DNA of 64,000 nt from Scytonematopsis contorta HA4267-MV1 (GCA_019359035.1 JAHHIC010000057.1:1-64000); one strand, 5' to 3'. Counted from the stretch's first letter, positions 55,107-64,000 are shown. Made by a program: numbers and translations. Notes: generated by a model not told the origin, from the sequence alone.

Positions 55107-56543
55107 TTACTCAGCCCATTGTTTAGCCCAAGCAAGAGTTTGATGCACTTGCTCAATAGTCGGAGCTTCGCAATAAAGACGTAAAACAGGTTCAGTACCG
55201 CTAAAGCGAATCATTAACCAGCTATTATCAGCAAGACGGAATTTATAACCATCAATTGTTTGACAATCAATTACAGCTTTGCCATCAATTTCCGTCAACG
55301 GTGTACTTTGCAACTGTTCCAAAAGACGTGCTCGTACTTCCATACTAGCCAGGGGTAAATCGATACGGTCATAAGCGGAATTGAACTCTGCTAAGGACTG
55401 TAAATGACTGTAATATTCACCTAAATCCATCTCAGATTCTACAATTGCCTCCAGCACATAAAGCGCTGACAATAACGCATCCCGTTCGGGAATATGGCTA
55501 CCGTAACCAATACCCCCAGATTCTTCTCCACCCAGCAATACTGGAGTGGTTAACATCCTGTCAGCAATATATTTATAACCAACAGCAGTTTCATGCACAG
55601 ACAAATTATGCAGCTTAGCTACCAAAGGAATTAAATCAGAGCCGCTAACAGTTTTAACTATTTCACCAGTAAAACCTCTTCTCTTAGTTAAGTGGTCGAT
55701 TAATATGGGAATCAACACCTGCGAACTGAGGAAATTACCATTTTTATCTACAGACGCGATGCGGTCGCAATCGCCATCAAAGACCAAACCGACAGCTAAA
55801 CCATCTGGATTTGCTGAGCGGTGATTTGCCATAACCTCAAACAAGCTGGAAATATACTTTGGTAAAGGTTCTGGCGCACCCCCACCAAATAAGGGGTCAC
55901 GATTACTGTTAATTTCTTTAACTTTATCGCCCAACAGCATAGCTAATCCCCCTGCTGCTGCACCATGCATAACATCAACAAACAAAGTTAATTTACCTGT
56001 ATCAATAGCATCGCGAATTTTAGCAATATTAACTTTTCCTTCTAAACCTTGACAATAACTTCCCCAAGGATTAAACATTTCTAACTCGCCTGGGGGGGCG
56101 TTAAATGAAACTTCACCTAGTAATAAAGCTTCTATTTCCTTTGTAATTTCCGGGGGTACTGAGCCGCCAAAAGCACCTTTTACTTTTAATCCCGAATATT
56201 TTCCTGGATTGTGACTTGCGGTTATCACCAACGCTCCTAAAGCGTTTAGTTCTTTTGCTGCCCAACTAAATGCAGGAGTTGGGGCAAAAGTATCCGTCAA
56301 CAGCACATCAAATCCTGACTCGATTAACGTGTCTGCGACTTTTTTCGCAAAATCTTCCGACATAAATCGGCGGTCATAACCGACAATGATTGTGCGTGTC
56401 CCAACCATTTCGCCATATGTATATAACAATACTTTAGCCGCAGCGGGCGCAACTAAGGCAACACGCTCAAAAGTAAATTCATCAGCGATGACTCCGCGCC
56501 ATCCGTCTGTACCAAATTTGATTGGATTACTGGTAACTGACAT
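55107..56543 (-). CDS. Phosphoglucomutase/phosphomannomutase family protein
   Basis: A 478-residue phosphohexomutase. Phosphoserine loop in VITASHNPGKYSGLKVKG (about 107-124), metal loop FDGDCDRIA, sugar loop GEESGGIGYG and phosphate-binding RFSGTEPVLRLY. It interconverts sugar 1- and 6-phosphates. Glucose versus mannose or glucosamine specificity is not readable. Monocistronic. Confidence 0.92.
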   Translation of the reverse strand: MSVTSNPIKFGTDGWRGVIADEFTFERVALVAPAAAKVLLYTYGEMVGTRTIIVGYDRRFMSEDFAKKVADTLIESGFDVLLTDTFAPTPAFSWAAKELNALGALVITASHNPGKYSGLKVKGAFGGSVPPEITKEIEALLLGEVSFNAPPGELEMFNPWGSYCQGLEGKVNIAKIRDAIDTGKLTLFVDVMHGAAAGGLAMLLGDKVKEINSNRDPLFGGGAPEPLPKYISSLFEVMANHRSANPDGLAVGLVFDGDCDRIASVDKNGNFLSSQVLIPILIDHLTKRRGFTGEIVKTVSGSDLIPLVAKLHNLSVHETAVGYKYIADRMLTTPVLLGGEESGGIGYGSHIPERDALLSALYVLEAIVESEMDLGEYYSHLQSLAEFNSAYDRIDLPLASMEVRARLLEQLQSTPLTEIDGKAVIDCQTIDGYKFRLADNSWLMIRFSGTEPVLRLYCEAPTIEQVHQTLAWAKQWAE

Positions 56544-56610
56544 GGGAATTTCCTAACTAATCAAACGTGGATATTAACATTTACAATGTATAAAATGTCA
56601 AGCCGGATGT

Positions 56611-56652
56611 GGTTAATTGGTAATTGGTAATTGGTAATTGGTAATTGGTAAG
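56611..56652. repeat. Heptamer tandem repeat GGTAATT
   Basis: About five copies, the same unit as at 14119 and 35935. Confidence 0.9.
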
Positions 56653-56814
56653 TCTAATATTTAACTAAATTTTTATCATAATTACATAGTAGTTTAAAAA
56701 TATTAGTTATGAAATATTTGTTGAAACTTTGTATATATAAAGAAACTTTGCCAATTATTTATCAAAAAAAACGATTTTCTCTGCTAAAGTTTTAATTAAT
56801 GGGGAGAAATGAGT

Positions 56815-56840
56815 AAAGACGTGAATTTTCACGTCTCTAC
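56815..56840. repeat. AAAGACGTGAA palindrome
   Basis: AAGACGTGAA/TTCACGTCTC family member with a weaker left arm, downstream of the ParR-like gene. Confidence 0.65.
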
Positions 56841-56903
56841 AGCATGTTTTATTCTTCCAAGCAATAATTTTCCCTTATCCTAAAAGGAAAATTAAATTCA
56901 GCC

Positions 56904-57428
56904 TTAGAAATCATCAAGAAACTGACTAAGGCGGTTGAGTAAGGGGTCAACCTCTTGAGGAGGGGTAGGAGTAGGTTTGTTTGTATGTACTACCTCTGCC
57001 GCTGGTACTGGGGTTGACGGAGATTGGTAAACAGGTGCATGGTTCACCATCATAGCCAGTTGAGCTACTTGTTGAGAAAGTTGCGAAATTTGGCGTTCCA
57101 TCTCCGCTAACCGATTTGATTCCTTGGCGAAAAAACGTCCCTCAAGGTCAGCTAATTGACGTTGCAGTTGAATTATTTGGAGTTCAAACTGCGGTGATGC
57201 TGTTGTTGGCGAAGTTGGTGTTCCTGTTGCCGTTGCCGTCGGTTTACCACCAGGTCGGACAGATTCCGGTACGCATAAAGTTTGCCACAAGGCTTCCTTA
57301 CAAAGGTCGCTGAAAGTCAGATGGGGGTTATTGTCCAAATGACTTTCCACAAGTCCTAACAAGCTTTCGTCAGCGACCCCTGGATTAAACGTAACCGATT
57401 TAACTACCTTTTTTGACCATTGGAACAT
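56904..57428 (-). CDS. Small partner of ParM-like actin (ParR-like candidate)
   Basis: A 174-residue protein. Its N-terminal part (VKSVTFNPGVADESLLGLVESHLDNNPHLTFSDLCKEALW) resembles a ribbon-helix-helix-like domain. Then a Thr/Pro/Ala-rich linker, a coiled coil (about 78-125, LQRQLADLEGRFFAKESNRLAEMERQISQLSQQVAQLA) and a C-terminal tail ending LLNRLSQFLDDF. It follows the actin-like gene by 9 bp, so they form an operon. ParM systems have such a DNA-binding partner that contacts the filament through a C-terminal helix. The ParR role is an inference. Confidence 0.6.
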   Translation of the reverse strand: MFQWSKKVVKSVTFNPGVADESLLGLVESHLDNNPHLTFSDLCKEALWQTLCVPESVRPGGKPTATATGTPTSPTTASPQFELQIIQLQRQLADLEGRFFAKESNRLAEMERQISQLSQQVAQLAMMVNHAPVYQSPSTPVPAAEVVHTNKPTPTPPQEVDPLLNRLSQFLDDF

Positions 57429-57437
57429 TTTTCAATA

Positions 57438-58601
57438 TTATGCCCTAGCAGCGCGATTGGCGGATAATTGAGCCTCTCCATAAATATACTGCCCCAAGGC
57501 GTTCGCTTGTCGCGAGGGTGCAGCTAAATGGGCGTTAATTTTTGCTTCTTTAAGTAGACGTTGAATGTCTTCCCAGAAAAACTCGCCACCACCACCAGTG
57601 AGGATTACATCAGTTACCCGCTCTGGTAGCCATGCTAACACACGACTACAAATTTCACGGGAGAACATTTCCTTTAGGTTGGGGAGAGTATCATCCAAAT
57701 TGGTGGGTTTACTAGCACCTCTTGGACGATAATAGCGTTCGCCTTTTGGCTTGTTGACAGCAGAAATTAATGATAAAGACTGGCTATCAGCACCTTCGAT
57801 TTCAGCTGCTACTAGTTCATAAAACTTGTTCATTCCGAAATCTTCGCTCTTAGAAGCAGCCCGTGCGAAACGGAAGTTATCAATCATTAAACAATCGGTG
57901 GTTTGATGTCCTATGTCAACAATCGCGACCGATAATCTGGTGAAATCAGGAGTAGTAGGAGCTTTTTTGGGTTGGGATTCGCACCATAACAGGCTGCCAT
58001 AACCTTCTGGCATTACCCAAACCTTGGTAACATTAATGGAAATACTTTCCCCACGGAAGTTCATTACATGAGGACCGCTTACTTGGCTGATTAACTCATT
58101 TTTTTCCCGTTCAAATTGGTCTAAGCCCAGATAAGGTAGACCTAAAATAACGGTAATTTCATCTTTTAGTTTGAAGTAACCAGCACAAGCCATTACTTTG
58201 ACAAGTGCGTCCTCAACCTTAGATTGACCAACTCCGAGATTTGCGCCAAAGTCAGCAGCTAGTTGACCAACAGCGTAACCTTTACCTTGATACTCTAACC
58301 ACAAATCCATCAATGGGTCAGTAGCGCGGGCTTCAAATATACCACCGCGTACTTGCTCCATTGTCATCTGTTTAACGTTGGAGGAGATAAAAGCCACATT
58401 ATTGGGTTCGCGGCTAACACAAGTTTTGGTAGAAGTTCTTCCCAAGTCAACACTGAGAATAGCCTTTCCGTTGTAACCACCACCACCAGTGGTAGGTGTA
58501 GTTTTAGGAATTGAGTTAATCGGTGTCGCTGCTGCCGATACCTTATTCATAGGAATTGCCGCAGCGTTCATTGGGGTAGCGGCTGATGGTTGGTCTGTCA
58601 T
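57438..58601 (-). CDS. ParM/StbA-like actin homologue
   Basis: A 387-residue actin-like ATPase. Phosphate 1 motif AILSVDLGRTSTKT, phosphate 2 VAIVDIGHQTTDCL, adenosine motif VILTGGGGEFFW. An N-terminal Thr/Pro/Ala repeat tail (MNAAAIPMNKVSAAATPIN) precedes the actin fold. It likely polymerises with ATP. ParM-type proteins move plasmid DNA; this copy is on what looks like a chromosome and is paired with a small coiled-coil partner. The exact role is unknown. Confidence 0.85.
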   Translation of the reverse strand: MTDQPSAATPMNAAAIPMNKVSAAATPINSIPKTTPTTGGGGYNGKAILSVDLGRTSTKTCVSREPNNVAFISSNVKQMTMEQVRGGIFEARATDPLMDLWLEYQGKGYAVGQLAADFGANLGVGQSKVEDALVKVMACAGYFKLKDEITVILGLPYLGLDQFEREKNELISQVSGPHVMNFRGESISINVTKVWVMPEGYGSLLWCESQPKKAPTTPDFTRLSVAIVDIGHQTTDCLMIDNFRFARAASKSEDFGMNKFYELVAAEIEGADSQSLSLISAVNKPKGERYYRPRGASKPTNLDDTLPNLKEMFSREICSRVLAWLPERVTDVILTGGGGEFFWEDIQRLLKEAKINAHLAAPSRQANALGQYIYGEAQLSANRAARA

Positions 58602-59145
58602 GAAAGCTCCTAGTCCTTACGTTGCTTTAACAAGTTATCATGCTGGTCTTACAAAAACCTGTGCTACCAGATTTTTCGGTAGTTACAGCGTGTAGCTAAA
58701 ATATGCCAAAAATTACTTACGGTGCAAGCGGCATGTCTTGATGTTGCAAGTCTATTGTGAGCATTAATTCTCACAGTTTAGAGTAAATTGCAGCATACGT
58801 AACGCTTGCTATTACACAAATTTCTCCTGATTTTTATTTTTTTCTAGTTTTCTCTTTGCGCTTGACTATCCAGAAAATTACCGAGAAGACAAGCGCATTT
58901 TGCACAACCTTGGAGATAATACTTATGTATGTTTCTACAAGTTCATACTGATTTCACAGTGTATATCCTGAGTATGTTAGCAGACCAGCCCAAGCTGCGC
59001 TACCTAAAGTTGTATAAATTAAGGAAGAAGGAAGATGGAAGATAAAAGAGGAAAGAAGGAAGAAATTTTTCTCCACTATTTTGCTAAGAATTTTAAATTC
59101 TCTAACAAATACCTTCTTCCTTCTTTTCTCTTCCTTCTTCCTTCG
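58602..59145. other. Intergenic region upstream of the actin-like gene
   Basis: About 540 bp. A GTGAG/CTCAC hairpin at 58757-58774. GGAAGAAGGAAG and its inverse CTTCCTTCTTCC at 59022-59068 and 59112-59145 face each other. No tandem iterons like a plasmid parC are seen. Confidence 0.55.
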
Positions 59146-60219
59146 CTAGAGTGTATGTGTTAATGATTGTACTACTGGTTCTGGTTGCCAGTCGTTTGTG
59201 TTCCATGCTCGGTCGTCCAAAGCCATCTGCTCAATTAAAGATGCGTATCTTAAGGCTTTCAGCGCTTGTTCCCCACCTACGGAAGGCTGATTACCCCCAC
59301 GCACGCAGTTGGTGAAATGTTCCAACTCGGCACGCAACGGCTCTAATTTATTATTCGTGTAAACTTTTTCAATTAATCCATCTTGCCTGTAAAGTGTTTG
59401 CTTTCTTTCGTTAGTCGAATTGCCTGTAAACTGTCTATGAATTAAAATTTCATTAGTCAAAAAATCTGCCTCAGTAAAAGAATCTTTACAGTGGGCAACA
59501 ATTTTACGAATTTTACGATGGGTGACTTTACTCGCACTTAGGGTCGCTACCGTGCCGTTGGCAAATCCTAAAGTGGCTGTGACGTAATCTAAATAAGCAG
59601 AATCAGGACTACGAGTACCTGTTGCTGTTAATTTTACTACTGGGGAAGCTGCTAAATCCAAAAGAAGGTCTATGTCATGAATCATTAAATCCAATACAAC
59701 AGAAACATCATTTGCTCGATTTGAATAAGGACTCATACGGTGAGCTTCCAAAGCCAGCACTTCCTCTATTTTCAGCACTTTGCTAAGTTCGCTAAATGCT
59801 GGATTAAAGCGCTCAATGTGTCCTACTTGCAAAATACAGCCAGACTCTGCTGCCGCATTTACCAACGATTCTGCCTCGGAAATACTTGCCGCTATTGGTT
59901 TTTCAATTAGTACATGTATTCCGGCTAACAAGCAGTTCATACCGACCGCGTAATGCAGACGGGTGGGAACCGCAATGCAAACAGCCTCCACATGGGGCAG
60001 TAATTCGCAGTAATCTTCAAAGAAACGTACCTTGTATTTACTGGCAGTTTCTATCCCTCGTTCGACGCTGATATCTGCTACACCCACCAGTTCAACATCT
60101 TTCATTGAACTCAGTACACGAGTGTGGTGTTGTCCCATGTTACCCACACCAATTACGCCTATGCGGATTGGCCGTGGCTGGTTACGCTGTGAATATGGAT
60201 TCGGTTCTGCCACTGACAT
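59146..60219 (-). CDS. Gfo/Idh/MocA family oxidoreductase
   Basis: A 357-residue NAD(P)-dependent sugar/inositol dehydrogenase-like protein. Rossmann motif RIGVIGVGNMGQHHTRVL, catalytic-loop EKPIAASISEAE and the HIERFNPAFSEL segment. The ATG at 60219 (MSVAEPNPYSQ) is chosen; a codon run further upstream is open but not supported. The substrate is unknown, likely a sugar nucleotide or sugar phosphate. Confidence 0.87.
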   Translation of the reverse strand: MSVAEPNPYSQRNQPRPIRIGVIGVGNMGQHHTRVLSSMKDVELVGVADISVERGIETASKYKVRFFEDYCELLPHVEAVCIAVPTRLHYAVGMNCLLAGIHVLIEKPIAASISEAESLVNAAAESGCILQVGHIERFNPAFSELSKVLKIEEVLALEAHRMSPYSNRANDVSVVLDLMIHDIDLLLDLAASPVVKLTATGTRSPDSAYLDYVTATLGFANGTVATLSASKVTHRKIRKIVAHCKDSFTEADFLTNEILIHRQFTGNSTNERKQTLYRQDGLIEKVYTNNKLEPLRAELEHFTNCVRGGNQPSVGGEQALKALRYASLIEQMALDDRAWNTNDWQPEPVVQSLTHTL

Positions 60220-60907
60220 GCTTTCTTGCACTACTATATATCTCCTCAACCACCAAATTTAGAGAGACGCTATGCTTGGACTTCGTACTTTTTTTTGATT
60301 TATAGTTACGAATCCGTTTAAAACCATCCAGATGGTAACATAGAGGTTCTGTTTATGAAGAATTTCAAAGTTTGTTGTGAGTTCCCACCATCTGGCATTG
60401 TTTTTGATGACAACTCTAAGACAGATGCTTTTTTTGGGGTTTACATAAAACACAACATGTCTTTTTGGTAACTTTAAAATCATAAATATGCAAACAGAAA
60501 AAAATTTCGCAAGTGATTGCGAATACCTTTTGCATTTTTCACAATAGAAATAGCTATGTTTCTTTTTATCCCATATTTTATGTATAAAAAGTCGATGTGT
60601 TTTTTTACGTATTGATTCTGTTAATTCGACGTTTAACAGAGTCCCCAGCAGCATATCTAGTTGATTTGTCTGCTTCAAGAGTCGATTTATACTATTGAAA
60701 TTTATTCACTCGTTTTGTCTCCGAAAGTACAATTATGTGAAAATATACCACTCTAAAAGTTTTTTTTCAGGAAAGTTTACCTAATTCACTCATATGAAAG
60801 CCGTTCTTTTGTTCGTTAGGGGGAGTCGATTCATCTACTCTGTTGTACCAATTTCCAATTCTCCACTCCCCACTCCCCAATCCCCAATCCCCACTCCCCA
60901 ATCTTCT
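60220..60907. other. Intergenic region
   Basis: About 690 bp. An open frame of 139 residues (60259-60678, minus) is not taken as a gene: composition and residues look random. CCCCACTCCCCAATC repeats at 60861-60901. The remainder is AT-rich. Confidence 0.55.
60861..60901. repeat. CCCCACT/CCCCAAT heptamer array
   Basis: About six copies immediately downstream of the CNNM/CorC gene stop. Confidence 0.88.
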
Positions 60908-62251
60908 TCACTCCAAACGTCGCAATTGTATTTGATGCACACGAGGACCAATTACCGATACTGCTGTGAATTCTAAGTTTTGATAGCGGAAGGTTTCACC
61001 ATTGCTAGGAATTTTTTGCAAATTATATAGCAGAAAACCACCGATGGTGTGATATTCGTTGCGTAAAGGTAAATTTAGATTTAGTGTTCCATTCAGGTTT
61101 TCTAAGTTCATTTGGGCTTGTACTTGAAAGGTTTGTTCGTCTATTCTTTGGATTAGCAAATCTGATGCATTTTGTGATTCCGCTGATTTGCCTATAATCT
61201 CAGAGATTACATCTTGAATTGTTACTAGACCTACGGTTCCCCCAAATTCATCTACTACCATCACCATTGCTGGCTTTTCTTGTCGCATCATTGGTAGTAG
61301 TTCACTTAATGTTGTATTTTCCGGCACAAATCTTGCTGGACGCATCCAAGATTGTATTTGAGCATTAAGTGTTAATTTTCCTATTGCTAATGGTTTTGCT
61401 AAGTCTTTGAAATACACAATACCCGCAATATCATCTAATGATTCACCTATTAATGGGTAGCGAGAGTGACCAGTTAGTGCCATCTCGTTAAAAAATGTTT
61501 GTAAAGTTGCATTTTTAGGCAGGGCTACAATATTAGACCGGGGAACCATTATCGCTTGAGCTGTTACATCCCCGAATTCAAAGATATTATTTAGTAGTTC
61601 TCTTTCTGCTACTTGTAAACCTATTGATTCTCTTTCTGTAGAAATTATTAGTTGCAATTCTTCTGGTGTAACTGGTGGTCTCCATATTTGCCCTGTGTAT
61701 TGAATGCCAAATATACCCAATAACCATCGGGTTGATTGATTTAATATCCAAATTACTGGTGTAAAAAAGCGTACAATTGCTTTGACTAAAGGTCCCAAAA
61801 AGCGTGCTAAATCTTCTGAATACAGCATCGCTAAGGATTTTGGGCAAAGTTCTCCTAAAACTATTTGTAAATAGGCTATTAAAAGAAATGAAATGGGGAT
61901 GGATAGGGAATGTGCCAGAAAAATATTGGTTCTTTCTGGCAAAGGTAACCATTGGAACCAAGTGCTTACCAATACAACAATAGTATTTTCGCCAATCCAC
62001 CCCAGTGCTAGACTCGAAAGCGTTATACCAAGCTGCGTTGTCGATAATAATCGGTCTGTACTCCGTTGCAGCGTTTGTACCGAAATCGCTTGCACATCTC
62101 CCGCTTCTACCAACTGGAGAATTCGCGATCGCCGCACAGTAACCATAGAAAATTCAGCTGCGACGAAAAAGGCATTGATAGCAATCAGCAGTAAAACTGA
62201 CAAAAATCGCAGCCCGATATCCGTCCAAGTCAAGTTAAAATAAGCATTCAC
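60908..62251 (-). CDS. CNNM/CorC-type membrane protein (hemolysin family)
   Basis: A 447-residue protein. DUF21/CNNM transmembrane domain (three to four segments, about 1-190, with FFVAAEFSMVTVRRSRI), two CBS domains (about 215-345, IMVPRSNIVAL and MVVDEFGGTVGLVTIQDV) and a C-terminal CorC_HlyC domain (FTAVSVIGPRVHQIQL). The family handles Mg2+ and related ions; the hemolysin label is historical. Monocistronic. Confidence 0.9.
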   Translation of the reverse strand: MNAYFNLTWTDIGLRFLSVLLLIAINAFFVAAEFSMVTVRRSRILQLVEAGDVQAISVQTLQRSTDRLLSTTQLGITLSSLALGWIGENTIVVLVSTWFQWLPLPERTNIFLAHSLSIPISFLLIAYLQIVLGELCPKSLAMLYSEDLARFLGPLVKAIVRFFTPVIWILNQSTRWLLGIFGIQYTGQIWRPPVTPEELQLIISTERESIGLQVAERELLNNIFEFGDVTAQAIMVPRSNIVALPKNATLQTFFNEMALTGHSRYPLIGESLDDIAGIVYFKDLAKPLAIGKLTLNAQIQSWMRPARFVPENTTLSELLPMMRQEKPAMVMVVDEFGGTVGLVTIQDVISEIIGKSAESQNASDLLIQRIDEQTFQVQAQMNLENLNGTLNLNLPLRNEYHTIGGFLLYNLQKIPSNGETFRYQNLEFTAVSVIGPRVHQIQLRRLE

Positions 62252-62309
62252 CGCCAGAGATTCATGTATAAATTTTAAGTTTTGAGTTGAGAGTTTTGAC
62301 TCCTACTTA

Positions 62310-63011
62310 TTAGCGCTCGACAGGAATATCAGACACTTGTAGCTTGAGACGCTGAGCAGGATAGTCAGTTAAGGAAAGAGAAATCCGCTTAACATCATCA
62401 AGTAAAGCCGTGGGGATACTGACAGTCCCAGAAAAAGTTGGGCCGTTGGCTGGTAATTCAGATGGTAAACCTTCGGTGGAAGCGCTCAAAGTGCGACCCT
62501 TATCATCGGTGACATCCAAGAAACTATATAGAAAGCGTACAGTATCTTGTCCTTTATTCTGCATTTTGACACGAACAAGTAAAGCACCACCAGAAAAACG
62601 AGCGGACTGGACAGCTAAATTAACACCTTCGCTGTCGGAGGAGATAGGAAAACCTGCTTGGGGTTTATCTAAATCCTCTTCTTTGGGTTTTTCTGGAGGT
62701 TTTTGTTGCTTATTAGTCTCATCCTCTTCATCTTCGGTTTTCTGGGACTTAGCGGCTTTGGTTTTGCCTTCGATACGTTCCTTAACGGTTTTGATAATAT
62801 CTGATTCGCGTAAAAGAGCCACTCCTGCTTGGGGGGTCGCTCCTGCTTTGTTATTAGCAAATTTAGTTGTGGGACGAGCATCGGGAGCGGTAACACCTTT
62901 GAGAGCTTCGCTACCCACAGCGAAACCTAAATAGGCACTAACTGAACCGGCTCCCAACATAGTAGTTAGAAGAACCAAGGTTAGTAAAACGGTGGAGTTT
63001 AGTTTCATCAT
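62310..63011 (-). CDS. Secreted/anchored hypothetical protein
   Basis: A 233-residue protein with an N-terminal membrane anchor or signal (VLLTLVLLTTMLGAGSVSAYLGF), a charged Lys/Glu/Pro linker (about 80-120) and a C-terminal beta domain (ALLVRVKMQNKGQDTVRFLYSFLDVTDDKG) of the immunoglobulin-like type. The extracellular domain suggests surface or periplasmic binding. No family name is recognised. Confidence 0.65.
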   Translation of the reverse strand: MMKLNSTVLLTLVLLTTMLGAGSVSAYLGFAVGSEALKGVTAPDARPTTKFANNKAGATPQAGVALLRESDIIKTVKERIEGKTKAAKSQKTEDEEDETNKQQKPPEKPKEEDLDKPQAGFPISSDSEGVNLAVQSARFSGGALLVRVKMQNKGQDTVRFLYSFLDVTDDKGRTLSASTEGLPSELPANGPTFSGTVSIPTALLDDVKRISLSLTDYPAQRLKLQVSDIPVER

Positions 63012-63271
63012 TCCTGAAAGAGTGGCAAAAAAGGACGCAGGATTAATTTAGAGGAATACAAGATACTTAAGCAATTAAATATATAGTTTGCCCTATTCTA
63101 GTGTGAAATAAAGTAGTGGTGATATTACGTCATTTTCCTCTACAATAATTTTCCTGTCTGACAGCCTTCCTTTTGTGTAAGCAGGAGTACATAATTTGCA
63201 ATACCCAATCAGCCTAATTCTTTAGATGTATTGACAAAAAGTAAATTTGCTATATGATTAATATTCGACGA
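63012..63271 (+). promoter_or_regulatory. Intergenic region with tRNA promoter
   Basis: About 260 bp. It contains the tRNA promoter described below; otherwise nothing specific is seen. Confidence 0.5.
63231..63258 (+). promoter_or_regulatory. Sigma-70 type promoter of the tRNA gene
   Basis: TTGACA (63231-63236), 16-nt spacer, TATGAT (63253-63258). The predicted start is near 63265, just before the tRNA. Confidence 0.75.
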
Positions 63272-63344
63272 CCAGGGTTGGCCGATCGGTTGAGGCAACG
63301 AACTCATAATTCGTGTTAGACAGGTTCGACTCCTGTACCCTGGA
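63272..63344 (+). tRNA. tRNA with CAU anticodon (Met or Ile2)
   Basis: A 73-nt cloverleaf. Acceptor CCAGGGT/ACCCTGG, D stem GCC/GGC, anticodon stem ACGAA/TTCGT with loop CTCATAA, T stem ACAGG/CCTGT with TTCGACT loop, discriminator A. The CAU anticodon could be elongator Met or Ile2 (lysidine-modified); it is not the initiator, by acceptor sequence. Starting with C1 is not common for bacterial tRNA. CCA is not encoded. Confidence 0.88.
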
Positions 63345-63357
63345 CTTTTATTTACTT

Positions 63358-63789
63358 TTACCGTGACTGTACAGATTCAAAGCGAAATTCAGTCCCTGCT
63401 CGCAGTCTGTTCATTTGAGGAGACGTTAACAAGGAAGAACCGTAAGGATTTGGTAAGTCAGGAGTACGAAGGATTGGGTCGTTTGTGGATTGTTGAGCTA
63501 ACAAATCCCGGTAAACAACATTAACCAATTCAGCATCGCGAGCTATTTCATTTTCGGGAAAAGAGTTGCGGAACAATGTACCAGGCCCAAGCATCCAGTC
63601 AATATTGCGACTAAAAGAGTTATTCCCGTAAAAATTGGGGTCATCCTTAAAAAAAGCTCGTTCAATAACTGCATTTGGTGATTGGCTATTAGGAGCACTC
63701 TGTGCAGAAGCGACAGTGGAAACTCCAAAAGTAGTGGCAAGTAGTACTATTAAACTACCGAAATGTTGGTACTTTAAATTAATCTTCAT
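63358..63789 (-). CDS. Small secreted hypothetical protein
   Basis: A 143-residue protein with an N-terminal signal peptide (SLIVLLATTFGVSTVASAQS, cleavage after ASA) and a polar mature part rich in Asn/Ser/Arg (FKDDPNFYGNNSFSRNIDWMLGPG). No family is recognised. It is convergent with the tRNA gene, 13 bp away. Confidence 0.6.
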   Translation of the reverse strand: MKINLKYQHFGSLIVLLATTFGVSTVASAQSAPNSQSPNAVIERAFFKDDPNFYGNNSFSRNIDWMLGPGTLFRNSFPENEIARDAELVNVVYRDLLAQQSTNDPILRTPDLPNPYGSSLLTSPQMNRLRAGTEFRFESVQSR

Positions 63790-63929
63790 GTGTTTTAGTG
63801 TTTGTGCGAATCATAACTTATGCTAAATTTCAGAACCTTTATATAAACTTGCCTTCCAATTACATTTGGGAATGCTCACTGGTATAAAGTGTTCACTTTC
63901 CGGTTTAGCACAATTTTTGATTGATTGTA

Positions 63930-64000
63930 ATGACTTATCAAGCTGAAACCCTCACACAGAAAGAGATTTGGGCTACTAATGCCGATTTAACAACCCTGCG
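63930..64000 (+). CDS. Start of a gene cut by the window end
   Basis: An ATG at 63930 opens a frame that runs to the window end: MTYQAETLTQKEIWATNADL. Only 23 codons are visible. The product cannot be named. It is divergent from the secreted protein gene. Confidence 0.4.
   Translation, partial: MTYQAETLTQKEIWATNADLTTL

Larger units (their letters stand above)
56544..56903. other. Intergenic region with heptamer array and palindrome
   Basis: About 360 bp. GGTAATT heptamers at 56611-56652 and a GTAGAGAC-family palindrome at 56815-56840. The rest is AT-rich, probably the terminator of the ParR-like gene and the promoter of the mutase gene. Confidence 0.6.

Noticed and set aside
60259-60678. 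139-residue minus-strand open frame as a gene
   Set aside because: No ribosome binding site, no recognisable domain and a residue mix typical of random AT-rich DNA (many Lys/Phe/Ile/Asn).

Overview
The window looks like chromosome of a filamentous, heterocyst-forming cyanobacterium (order Nostocales). It is AT-rich. Three signs point this way: a HetF-type CHAT protein beside a tandem array of NsiR1-like small RNA genes, many short heptanucleotide repeat arrays of the kind known from heterocystous strains, and typical cyanobacterial genes (P-II with Ser49, a thioredoxin-like thylakoid protein, MurT/GatD, a carotenoid-isomerase-like oxidoreductase). I cannot name the genus. No intact insertion sequence, prophage, CRISPR array or rRNA operon is visible. 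One tRNA gene is present.

Layout. 0.4-9.3 kb (all minus strand): PRC-barrel protein, SMC, a glycosyltransferase and a TPR protein. 9.6-18.4 kb (mostly plus): an XPB-like helicase followed by a DUF790/Bax1-like nuclease, a zinc-ribbon membrane protein, a small secreted protein, a double histidine phosphatase, a dihydroorotase-like protein with degenerate metal ligands, a DUF4870 protein and a frameshifted Uma2 gene. 18.5-28.4 kb: carotenoid-isomerase-like oxidoreductase, MlaF-MlaD lipid transport pair, a thioredoxin-like thylakoid protein, MurT and GatD, and a YdcF/SanA protein.

28.4-35.2 kb is the most distinctive part. It holds hetF on the minus strand and, upstream of it on the plus strand, 21 NsiR1-like units. 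Each unit has a conserved 5' end and an intrinsic terminator. In 19 of 21 a TCCGGA/TCCTGA-type box starts exactly 36 nt before the transcript-like start. 35.3-41.8 kb: thioredoxin-like protein, a small OB-like protein, a membrane subtilase, ThiD, a single-pass membrane protein, P-II and RdgB.

41.9-51.9 kb is a complete chemosensory locus. cheR-cheB-MCP-cheW-cheA lie on the minus strand, diverging from a cheY-like gene, cheC and a hybrid histidine kinase on the plus strand. The MCP is soluble with HAMP-like repeats, so an internal signal or a non-flagellar output (pili or other cell functions) is likely. 51.9-55 kb is a decaying zone: a hypothetical gene without a good start, a tricorn protease gene with a large internal deletion, and parD with a truncated parE. 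55-64 kb: phosphohexomutase, a ParM-like actin with a small partner, a Gfo/Idh/MocA oxidoreductase, a CNNM/CorC-type membrane protein, two secreted proteins, a CAU-anticodon tRNA and the start of a gene that runs off the window.

Repeats shape the region. Families of short palindromes, heptamer arrays and MITE-like elements fill most gaps. Several copies lie inside coding sequences (smc, the helicase C-terminus, the cheA linker) or supply stop codons (thioredoxin-like gene, subtilase). All family assignments were made by eye from motifs; no database search was run.
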